Both the position numbers and the translations under genes were made by a program. Positions 1-9,814 of a DNA stretch of 64,000 nt are shown one piece after another. Each line of letters opens with the position of its first letter. The first letter of the stretch is position 1. Origin of the DNA: Cercis canadensis (lineage: Eukaryota > Streptophyta > Magnoliopsida > Fabales > Fabaceae); contig QAOA01003049.1 in NCBI GenBank assembly GCA_003255065.1, positions 62,001 to 126,000 on the forward strand, given 5' to 3'. The notes under the pieces are model-generated. The model did no database searches. It saw nothing but the letters and a program-made list of their open reading frames with translations, and was not told the DNA's origin.

Positions 1-373
1 GCTTAGCTTTGCGGCCATTGAGGAGGATGGTGCCAGAAAGGAAGGCATTTGCAGCAAGACGACTAGACAGAGCATCAAGCAGAGTAGATTTGCCTGAACC
101 AGAGGGACCCATGAGAGCTGTGAAGGTTCCTGGTTCTGCATATCCTGATAGCCCCTCCAAAACGTTCTGGGTTTCTCCATTGCTGAGAGTAACCATCACT
201 GTTAGATCCTTCCAAGTGAGCCTAGCAGAGACATCTCCTATCAACTCAGTGTTAGCCTTCTCCCTCCAAAGGGTCTCACTCAAAGGGCTCAACCCTGGCA
301 GTGCTGCCCCATTCACTGCTGGTTTGCTTGCCTCTATCTCCATAACCACATGATTTGCTTCAGCACTTCTCAT
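1..373 (-). CDS. ABCG11-like: ABCG-type half-transporter, N-terminal fragment (ABCG11/WBC11-like)
   Basis: The minus-strand frame opens at the ATG at 373-371 and stays open for 124 codons to the window edge, so the rest of the gene lies outside. The order is N-terminal nucleotide-binding domain first, the reverse-domain layout of the plant ABCG (WBC) half-transporters. Residues 48-70 (start of the domain, GDVSARLTWKDLTVMVTLSN) and the Walker A motif GPSGSGKST at residues 89-97 are intact, followed by the LLDALSSRLAAN segment typical of the ABCG11/12/13/15 clade. Known members sit in the plasma membrane and dimerise to export cuticular wax and cutin precursors from epidermal cells; that role here is inferred from similarity. 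No intron is visible in this part. The ATG was chosen because it is the first in the frame. Assignment to ABCG11 rather than a close paralogue rests on remembered sequence and on the neighbouring gene order. Confidence 0.85.
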   Translation of the reverse strand, partial: MRSAEANHVVMEIEASKPAVNGAALPGLSPLSETLWREKANTELIGDVSARLTWKDLTVMVTLSNGETQNVLEGLSGYAEPGTFTALMGPSGSGKSTLLDALSSRLAANAFLSGTILLNGRKAK

Positions 374-1072
374 CTTTTAAAAAGCGCTCACCTTTTTGTA
401 CTTGACTACAATATTTGTCCAAAGGGCTTTTGGTATAAAGAAATTTTGTACTAGCAATCTTATAAAAGGCAAAAAGATTTGAGATTGATTATGATGAGAA
501 GGTAAGGACTGAGCCCATTAGAGACGTACCCACAAGGAGCTTTTAAAGGGAAAAGGAAGAGAATATGAGAAAGTTAAAGGGGAGAAAAATCTAAAAGGAG
601 CAAGAGGAGGAGAGAAAAGTGTGAATGGTGAAATGGGAAATGTGTGATGTGGAACAAGTGTGTGAGAATTTTGACTGGATGGAAGGGAAAGGAAGATGAT
701 TGAGGGTTTAAGAAGAGAGATGATATCCCATGTAAAAAGAGCCTGTGATGAGAGAAGAATAGTTTGGTTTTGGCATGAATGAGAGGAAGTGATTGGAGGC
801 AGAGACTATATTCTCATAACTGATATATGGAATGAGCACAGCACATACCACTCATTGTTTGGGAGCTCAATTCTCAAAGGAAAATGAAGTAAGATAGGTT
901 CAGAGGATGAACTTTCATCCCTTTTATTGAGCAATTAATGGGTTCAGCTAGGTGTTGGTAGCTGCATTAAATGCTAAAACCGACCTTCAATTAACTCTGG
1001 CCATGTTATTGTGTCACCCTCTATCTGTTATATCTGTCTCTCTGGCTGCTCAACCCATCAAAGTCTCTCCTT

Positions 1073-1095
1073 CACACACACACACACACACACAC
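1073..1095. repeat. CA dinucleotide microsatellite
   Basis: An uninterrupted run of about eleven CA units. It is a likely length-polymorphic marker upstream of the ABCG gene. Confidence 0.95.
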
Positions 1096-2813
1096 GTCTT
1101 GTGTATGACTATGAACAGGACTAGTTAATATGACATGATATGTGAAACCAAACTAAGTAACCAACCCTTTCTTTCTTGGTAGGCAAAGGTAGCAATGGTT
1201 GAAAGATGAATTGAGAAGAGGGTATAGCACGTGAGCTCAAGGATCCACCAATTAATACAAATGGTTTGATGAATGAAGGAATGGGGTATCACTATCATTT
1301 GGGTGCCTATTACTACAAGGACAAAATGAAGTAACCCCTTTAATTTATTCTATTTTATTTCATTTCATTTTTAAATTACTAGGTGGGAGGAAGTTGGGAG
1401 TGGAGAAGATTGAGTTATAATAACGGAAAAACAAATTTATACATAGAAACCTCTCTTACCTATAAATATTTGTCCTGATACACATGCACTTTCTGATGAA
1501 ATTAGTTGTTAGTCATAAACTCAAAGTTGAGGTGAAGAGCGTTCCAACAGAATGCTATTACTACGTACCCCACTGGTAACAGGTATGGTAGGTAGCAAAT
1601 AAACTAGCCAAGAGAAAGATTGGTGTTGTGACAAGTTATGATAATATGTGGCTTAACTAAAAGCTTCATCAGCTAATATTAATTGGAACCTCTTGGTTTA
1701 AAATATTAATGATAAAAATAATATGAACTTTGAGAGAGAATATATACACACACAAAAATTACTGGAATACTGAATCTATGTCAGAACATTTTTAGTAGTA
1801 CTTAATTAGAAATTCAATATTATTACTTTCATTTATATTTATGTGGACTTATTGATATCATGGCTGCGTTTAGAGGTAGCAATCAAAAGATGAATCTTAC
1901 TTATCAAGTAGCAGTAAGGACTCTTGTTAGTACTAAGGAAGTACTAAATGTATAATTCAAATATGTTTAGTTATTTTGGTAAATTACTTAAACAAGAAGA
2001 GTGTATCCTTTTTGTTTTTTCAAAAAATATAGTGTATATATTCTTTCTTTTTGACCTTGATGAGAGGGTATCTTTGCAAATCAATGATAAAAATAGTTTC
2101 TACACCTCCAACCCTGTGCATAGAGGCCTATTGTGTTACCCTTAGGAATGAAGGAACCTATCTATCTTTAAATTTTGTAAAAAAAAAAAAAAAATTGTAA
2201 TTTCACCTATCAAATTTTATGATATAAGTTTTGGAGTAAATTACATGAGATTGTAAGTTCAAATTATACCATTATACATGCGTATATTTAAATAAATTTA
2301 ATTTATTATGTACACTCATAATCAATTATCTCTCTTATATATATAATTATATTGAGGTGTGAACAATTCAATTGTCCATGAGATTTTTCGAAAGTTAGAT
2401 AGATATGGTAAAGAAAAATAGTAAAGTTTTAGATTCCATGTGGAAAGTCAAGGAAAAAAACAAAACTACGTGACTATCCTAGTGGTCCCAACTTCAAGAA
2501 GAGATGAAACGCATTAACCAAAAAACAGAACCTAATTGGGATAAAAGCAAACCATATTTAGCTATTCATCCATTCGTTTGTGAAGTTATAGTTCATATAT
2601 GGTTATTATTATTTATTGCGCAGAGGTTGTAAAGTGTCTTCTGTAGAAATTATGGATTAGTATATAATGTCCCTATGATGGAGGACCATTACATGAATAA
2701 TTGCTTGCTATTGTGTGAAATTAATGTTAAGTTGATTTTAAGACGTTTCCAATGTCAAGAATCGATAAGCTTAAGTTATTAGGTAAATGATCAATAATTA
2801 TTTTATATCTAAC

Positions 2814-3067
2814 ATAGTTATGCACGCAAAAGCCTTTTAGACTTTAAGAGTGGATAAAACGCATACTCATTTATATCTTATACTGAAATTTTAATTTAAT
2901 TGAAAAAGTATTAATAGAAGAATTCGATTTCTTGACCATTATAGTTATGCACGCAAAAGCCTTTTAGACTTTAAGAGTGGATAAAACGCATACTCATTTA
3001 TATCTTATACTGAAATTTTAATTTAATTGAAAAAGTATTAATAGAAGAATTCGATTTCTTGACCATT
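2814..3067. repeat. Perfect tandem duplication, 2 x 127 bp
   Basis: Bases 2814-2940 and 2941-3067 are identical by eye across all 127 positions and abut directly with no N between them. Sequence related to the unit occurs elsewhere in the window (inverted near 14500-14620 and at 45474-45705), so the unit is part of a dispersed repeat that has been duplicated here. Zero divergence means either a very recent event or an assembly error. Confidence 0.9.
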
Positions 3068-3890
3068 TGCTCTAAGAGGTTATGATACCATATCAAAAAC
3101 TAATTCAACCCAAAAACTTAAACTATTAAATAAAAGTCCAAAAATAATTTTATATCTAATATCTCAAACATAAAAAAAAATCATTACATGTCTTGATAAG
3201 AATCCAATTCTTTCTCTTTTCTTATTGCTTTGATGTTATGGATAAATCAATATATCAAATTACAGCGTAGACGTATGAATATAGATTCTAAATTATCTAA
3301 ATTTCTTATCACAAGTTCACACATGGCTTATATGTTAACTACGTTTTGAATTCAAAAACATTTTTTAATCATTCCTATAGTGAACAGAGATAATATATTG
3401 ATTACGACAATAATATTTTATGTTCAGCATATCAGTTATCAGAAATAATATTTTTTTTAATCCTCTCCACTTCCATCCACAGAAAATAAGAGTATGAACA
3501 TATTATTTTTCCTTCTCTACCCAATGATTGAATCTTTTCATTCATCCTTATTTTCTCTTCCTTCTTTATCTTTAAACTTTTTCTTCACTTCTCTCTATAA
3601 AAATCACAGTAAGATACAAATATGGTGTGTACATTAACCTTGGCCTTGGCTTTATCATATTATTATAATTGATAACATAAGAAATGCTACAACTATAACT
3701 CTTTAAGTATTATTTGACTTTGAGATTCTGGAAACTCAGAGAGGATTTTAACATTTACAGCTTAGAAGTCATTTTTACTTATTTATATGTTGTTTCTTTC
3801 TTTTGGTTTTAGCAATAAAAGTGTATTCTCGGGTCAGCTTACATACATCGAGACTAAGTCCATTTTTAGGTGATCTTAAGGACACATACC

Positions 3891-4127
3891 TATTAAAGTA
3901 TATACCAGTATATACCTGATAGGCATCCTACGTGGCAGTTGACAGCTAATCAAGTTAGTTAGCATTCAGTTAGTTAGAATTTTGTGCATTCAATGAGTTA
4001 GAATTCTGTTAGATAGTCTTTCATCTTGGATGCTGTATATATACCTCACACTCACTGTATCTATTCAATTAATTTCAATATATGAGATTCTTCTCTTCTC
4101 ATTTTTCTCTCTCGATTACTCTCAATA
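3891..4127 (+). repeat. 5' LTR of copia element 1
   Basis: The LTR aligns with 8638-8878. The boundaries were set where the two copies begin and stop matching: the left edge at TATTAAAG and the right edge at CTCAATA, immediately before the primer binding site. A TATA-like stretch (tgtatatatacc) lies near 4032-4045 in the U3/R part. Confidence 0.88.
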
Positions 4128-4140
4128 TGGTATCAGAGCA
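4128..4140 (+). other. Primer binding site of copia element 1 (tRNA-iMet type)
   Basis: TGGTATCAGAGCA follows the 5' LTR with no spacer. This is the standard plant copia primer binding site complementary to the 3' end of initiator methionine tRNA. Confidence 0.9.
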
Positions 4141-4199
4141 CTCTGTGCTGTGAAACTCTGCATTTTTCTTCTTGCTGTTCATCATCCTACTCGACTTCA

Positions 4200-7100
4200 A
4201 TGGCGTCTGATTCAATGGACAACATGTCTAGCCCTTTTTTCTTGCATCCATCCGATTCCCCAGGATTGGTTCTTGTTTCTCAACCCCTCACTGGAGAAAA
4301 CTACAATTCTTGGCGTAGGGCAATGAGAATGGCATTGATGGCCAAGAACAAGCTTGGGTTCGCTGATGGCTCCATTGCACAACCTGATCCGTCCACAACT
4401 TCATTGTTTCTGATCTGGCAACGGAACAACAATGTTGTAGCATCATGGTTGCTGAATTCAATCTCTAAGGAGATTGCTGCCAATGTGATCTATTCCACCA
4501 CTGCTCATGAAATCTGGAATGATTTGCAAGAAAGATTTCAACAGCAGAATGGTCCAAGGATCTTCCAACTCATAAAGGAAATCCTTAATCTCACACAGGG
4601 CACTCTATCTGTTGGACAATACTTCACCAAGCTCAAGGGACTTTGGGAAGAACTTGGCGAGTATAGGCCACTGCATTCTTGCACATGTGGAAGAGCAAAG
4701 CCTTTAATTGATCATCTTCATCAAGAGTACGTATTATGCTTTCTCATGGGACTCAATGAGTCATTTTCTCAAGTCAGAGGCCAAATCTTGTTGATGGATC
4801 CTCTTCCACCTATCAATAAGGTTTTCTCCTTGCTGGTTCAAGAAGAAAAGCAACGAGAAATTGGCACCTCTCTGATCTCATCTGACACACAGGCTGCATA
4901 TGCAATGTCATACTCACATCCAAAACCAAACCATGATGGCAAACAAAGACACGTGAAGAAAGACAGGCCTCTTTGTGCTCATTGTGGCATTCTTGGACAC
5001 ACCAAGGATAAATGCTATAAACTCCATAGATATCCTCCAGGGTTCAAGAGGGGAAGGTAGGCTGGAAATATGAATCAAGTTTCAGATTTTTCTGCTGATG
5101 CAAGTTCAACACAATCCCTAGATCAATCACTGCAAATGACCTCACAGCAGTATTAACAGTTAATTCATCTCCTCCAGAACCAATTGTCACAAGCAGCCAT
5201 ACCTGATCTAGGCACTCCTTCAGAATCACTCCCCACTGGTATGATTCTTTCTGCAACTGATATAAAATCTGAGATAAGTCCTGATTGTTGGATCATTGAT
5301 TCAGGTGCCACTTCACATGTCTGTCGATCTCTTAGATTTTTTAAATCCTACCAGCTTTTGAAAAATCGTTTTGTAACTCTTCCAAATAATTCTAGAGTCT
5401 CAGTTTCAGCAATTGGTACAGTGCAATTGTCTTCTGATTTTCAGTTACATAGAGTTCTTTACATTCCTTCTTTCCATGTTAATCTCATATCAGTACCAAC
5501 TCTATTGCACCACTCAAGCCTTACTGTCACTTTTTACCATGATTCCTTCCAAATCCAGGATCACACCAGATCGAGGATGATTGGCAAAGGTGACAAGTGC
5601 AGAGGCTTATACATTTACCAACTCCAACAACCAATTGTTGCTGATATAGGACACATCCATAATGTCAAACATGACTCTTCTGTAATACATTCACTTGTTG
5701 CTCATTCCAAAAATCATTCTCCTTGTACTTTGGATTTACATTCTCTCGGTCCTGCCCATTTGTGGCATGCTAGACTAGGCCATGTGTCTGATAAAGTCTT
5801 ACAAACATTCAGTAATAAAATTCCTTTTTCCTGCCCTTTGCATTTTTCTTCTAAAGCTTGTCAAATTTGTCCACTTTCCAAACTTCGAAGGTTATCATTC
5901 ATTTCTAATAACCACATGTCTGCTGCACCTTTTGATCTCATCCACTGTGACATTTGGGGACTTTATCATCATCAAACTCATGATGGTAAGAATTATTTCC
6001 TTACAATTGTTGATGACTGCACCAGATTCACTTGGCTCTATATGCTGAAACACAAGTCAGAGGCCACTGCTTCCATTATTAGCTTTTTTGCAATGATTCA
6101 CACTCAGTTTGGGAAGAAAATAAAGCAAATCCGGACTGACAATGCAAAAGAGTTAGCTTTAACAGCTTTTTTACAAAAGGAAGGAACCATCCACCAATTC
6201 TCCTGCCCCTATAGACCTGAACAGAACTCAGTAGTTGAACGAAAACATCAGCATTTGTTAAATGTGGCAAGATCACTGATGTTTCAATCCAACATGCCTC
6301 TACATTTTTGGGGTGAGTGTATAGCTACAGCAGTCTTCCTCATAAATCGCACACCATCCCCACTGCTGCAAAATCAATCACCATTTCAGCTTCTTTACAC
6401 CAAGGAGCCCAATTATACAGCCTTCAAGGTATTTGGTTGCCTGTGTTTTATGTCCATTCCCCTTCATGACAGAAATAAATTTTCCCCAAGAGCCATGCCT
6501 GCTGTATTCATGGGTTACCCTTTAGGCTACAAAGGATACAAGTTGTATAGCCTTTAAACCAGAAAATTTCTTGTATCCAGAGATGTACTTTTCCATGAAA
6601 GTGTATTTCCTTTCCAAACACTTCCAAAAGTTGCTGCCATAGTGGATCTTTTTCAAGATGTGGTTATTCCTCAGCCTGTGCACTCTACTTCTCCTACATT
6701 AGATGTCACTCCTGCTACATTAGATGTCACTCCTGCCCCAGCACCTGAGATTTCTGCACCAGATAATGTAATTCCTGCCGCTTCATCTCCTCACACTGCT
6801 GAAAATGTGATTCCTGCAGCTTCACCTCCTCACCCTGGTTCTGCACCAGCAAATGAGATCCCAGTGGCCTCCTCTAGTCGCAGAACCACCAGGACCATCA
6901 AATCTCCTGCCTACTTACAGGATTATGTGTGTTCTCTCTCACTACCTTCCACCCCTTATCCTATACAGCAAGTAGTCACATATGACAAATTATCCCCCAC
7001 CTACAGAAGTTTCATTATGCAGGTCTCCAACTTGTATGAGCCTCAGTTTTATCACCAAGCTGTGAAATATCCTGAATGGCAGCAAGCAATGAAGGAAGAA

Positions 7101-8630
7101 CTAGCTGCACTTGAAGCTAATCACACATGGACAGTGGTTTCTCTTCCCAGCAACAAGCACACCATTGGGTGCAGATGGCTCTACAAAGTCAAATACAAGG
7201 CTGATGGTACCTTAGACAGATACAAGGCTCGTTTGGTTGCAAAGGGATACACTCAGCAAGCTGGGATTGACTTTCTAGACACCTTTTCACCAGTAGCCAA
7301 GATTACCACTGTTAGGCTCTTGCTTTCTGTTGCAGCTGTCAAACGTTGGACAATGATCCAATTAGATGTGAATAATGCCTTCCTCAATGGGGATTTGTTT
7401 GATGAAGTTTATATGCAGCTCCCTTTGGGGTATTCAGTTAAAGGAGACAACATGGTGTGTAAGCTCAATAAATCCCTTTATGGATTAAGACAAGCTTCTC
7501 GTCAATGGTTTCACAAATTTTCAACTACCTTACTTCAGCATGGCTTCTCTCAATCCCATGGTGATTATTCTCTATTCACTATTGGAAAAGGTCCCACCCT
7601 TGTCATTCTCTTAGTTTATGTTGATGACATAATCCTTGCTGGTCCCAATCCAAAAATAGTTCATTCTGTTCAGCAATTGTTACAGAAACTCTTCAAACTC
7701 AAAATCATTGGTGACTTGAAGTATTTTCTTGGTTTAGAAATGGCTCATTCAGCCAAAGGCATACATCTCTCACAAAGGAAATATGTCTTACAGCTGCTGG
7801 CAGACACTGGCTTCTCTGCATCAAAGCCTAACCAAAGGAAATACGTCTTACAGCTGCTGGCAGACACTGGCTTCTCTACATCAAAGCCTATGACAGTTCC
7901 CATGGAACCTAACCTCAAGCTTAACAATACTGATGGGGATTTGTTGCCTAATCCCTCCATGTACAGAAGATTGATTGGCAGACTTATGTATCTCACAATA
8001 TCAAGACCTGATATCAGTTATGCAGTTAATAAGCTTAGCCAATTCATGTCCAATCCCAGAACTCCTCACTTACATTCTGTGCATCATCTGCTGCAGTACC
8101 TCAAGTCTAGTCCAGGCCAAGGATTATTTTTTCCTTCCATTTCTTCTCTCAAAATCACAGCTTTTGCTGATGCAGATTGGGGAAGTTGTGTTGATACCAG
8201 AAGATCAACCACTGGCTATTGTGTTTTCATTGGCAATTCACCCATTGCTTGGAAGTCCAAGAGACAACCTACTGTCTCTAGATCATCTGCAGAAGCTGAG
8301 TACAGAGCTTTGGCAAGTGTAACCAGTGAGCTCTTATGGTTAAGACAACTCTGCAGCATTTTTGAACTCTCAGTACCATCAGTGATGGTTTTCTGTGATA
8401 ATCAATCAGCTATTTACCTAGCTTCTAATCCTATGTCTCATGAAAGATCCAAGCATGTGGACATTGATTGTCACTTCATTCGAGAATATGTCAATGCTGG
8501 CTTTATCAAACTCATTCACGTTCCATCCCAACAGCAAATAGCTGACATACTCACAAAGGCAGTACCAGCCAAGCAATTCAGACTTTTGTTGTCCAAGATG
8601 GGAGTATTAGACATCTATCTCCCACCTTGA
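4200..8630 (+). pseudogene. gag-pol polyprotein of copia element 1, three in-frame stops
   Basis: One frame runs from the ATG at 4200 to the TGA at 8628-8630 with no frameshift, broken by in-frame stops at 5058-5060 (TAG), near 5154-5156 (TAA) and at 6555-6557 (TAA). In order it encodes a copia-type gag ending in a CCHC zinc knuckle (C-X2-C-X4-H-X4-C, about 4975-5015), an aspartic protease with DSGA near 5300, a gag-pre-integrase HHCC region (about 5755-5900), an integrase core with its D, D and E positions (about 5940-6260), a reverse transcriptase with the YVDD box (about 7618-7630) and RNase H with the ADADWG start (about 8165). All catalytic motifs named are still readable. A 20-codon in-frame tandem duplication sits at 7773-7892 between reverse transcriptase and RNase H. 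The lesions would prevent a complete polyprotein. Confidence 0.92.
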
Positions 8631-8637
8631 GGGGGTG

Positions 8638-8878
8638 TATTAAAGTATATACCAGTATATACCAGATAGGCATCCTACGTGGCAGTTGACAGCTAGTCAA
8701 TCAAGTTAGTTAGTATTCAGTTAGTTAGAATTCTGTGCATTCAATAAGTTAGAATTCTGTTAGATAGGAATTCATCTTGGATGTTGTATATATACCTTCC
8801 ACTCACTGTATCTATTCAATTAATTTCAATATATGAGATTCTTTTCTTCTCATTTTTCTCTCTCGATTACTCTCAATA
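8638..8878 (+). repeat. 3' LTR of copia element 1
   Basis: The LTR matches the 5' LTR except for about ten substitutions and a 4-bp insertion. It is preceded by the purine-rich tract TTGAGGGGGTG at about 8627-8637, the plus-strand primer for reverse transcription. Confidence 0.88.
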
Positions 8879-9396
8879 GTGTTCATAGTTTGGTTTGGAT
8901 AGTTTAGGGGGGGATATCAGCAACTGAACTAACTAGAACCTATTGGTTTGAGTGAATTTCATGACAAAAACCAAACCAAACCAAACCAAACTGATTTGTT
9001 CGATTTGATCGGATTGAAATCTATGATAAGACCAAATCACCATAATAGAAATTCACATAGTACAAAGTTACAAACCATCACATAATTGATAAACTATCGC
9101 ATAATTGTCTCAAACATCAACAATTCACTAACAGTTCTCAAACATAATAAAATCATCACCAAACAAAATACAAGTTCACTTAAACATGCAATAAAATAGT
9201 CTCAAATAAAAGGTACATTTTTTTCTATAACTTTAGTTTCTTATTTTATTTTTGAATGAATATTAGCACACTCTGAAAGTAAAATAATCATTCCACCAAT
9301 GTATGTTGCTTCTACTTTTATATTTAGTTGTGGCCTCTATCGAATCTCTCGTTATTGTTTTACTAGAAATATGTTTGGGGTGTCTGTATTTACAAG
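8879..9396. other. Spacer between the two copia elements
   Basis: 518 bp of AT-rich DNA without a gene. It contains a short CCAAA-type tandem run at about 8970-8991. It contains no LTR-like sequence, so the two elements are separate insertions and do not share an LTR. Confidence 0.6.
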
Positions 9397-9722
9397 TATT
9401 AGGGTCAGTTATCATTAGTTATAATTAAATCAGATTAGTTGTAATTAGTTAAGTTGGACTGATTAAGTTAGTTGTTGACTTTCTTATTTACTTAGTCGGT
9501 TATTACAGCTGTTACAACAGCTTTCCTGATATAGCTTTATATAGGATTGACTTTCTTATTTACTTAGTCGGTTATTACAGCTGTTACAACAGGTTTCCTG
9601 ATATAGCTTTATATATGACTATCTACTCTGATGTACTGTGACCATTATGATGAAATGAAGATTTAATCTTCTCTCACACTATTCTCTTCTCTCTTCTCTC
9701 TCTGACTTCCGCTTGCTTAATA
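9397..9722 (+). repeat. 5' LTR of copia element 2, with internal 72-bp duplication
   Basis: The LTR aligns with 14222-14487. Bases 9475-9546 and 9547-9618 form a near-identical tandem repeat that is present once in the 3' LTR. Confidence 0.88.
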
Positions 9723-9735
9723 TGGTATCAGAGCA
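9723..9735 (+). other. Primer binding site of copia element 2 (tRNA-iMet type)
   Basis: TGGTATCAGAGCA, identical to the site in element 1, immediately follows the 5' LTR. Confidence 0.9.
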
Positions 9736-9814
9736 AGAACTCTGATTCCTATTTCTCCTTCATACTCGATCAACTCTCTGAAACGGATCGATGCTCGTCT
9801 GATTTTACTTCGCT

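Larger units (their letters stand above)
374..3890. other. Intergenic region upstream of the ABCG gene
   Basis: No coding region is supportable. Bases 480-760 are strongly purine-rich on the plus strand, hence pyrimidine-rich on the sense strand of the ABCG gene, as expected of a plant 5' leader or promoter-proximal region. The remainder is AT-rich with a CA microsatellite at 1073-1095, a perfect 127-bp tandem duplication at 2814-3067, and part of a dispersed repeat at about 2680-3165. The short open frames here have no recognisable domains and no splice structure. Confidence 0.6.
3891..8878 (+). mobile_element. Ty1/copia LTR retrotransposon 1 (degenerate, non-autonomous)
   Basis: The element has two LTRs of about 240 bp (3891-4127 and 8638-8878), an initiator-Met-tRNA-type primer binding site directly after the 5' LTR, a purine tract directly before the 3' LTR, and an internal reading frame in the order gag, protease, integrase, reverse transcriptase, RNase H. 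Integrase before reverse transcriptase defines Ty1/copia. By eye the LTRs differ at roughly ten substitutions plus a 4-bp indel, so the insertion is not recent. The LTRs appear to begin TATT and end AATA rather than TG...CA. No matching target-site duplication is visible at the outer edges. Internal stop codons make it non-functional on its own. Confidence 0.93.

Noticed and set aside
9..353. 114-codon plus-strand open frame
   Set aside because: It is the antisense shadow of the ABCG coding exon, which has the Walker A motif on the minus strand.
1948..2145. Open frame in AT-rich DNA
   Set aside because: No domain, low-complexity composition and no splice context; the same applies to 16143-16460, 16951-17202, 20711-20896, 21817-22032 and 53789-53992.
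3881..8888. Target-site duplication of copia element 1
   Set aside because: Five-base flanks (atacc before, gtgtt after) do not match; the flanks of element 2 (acaag, atatg) do not match either.
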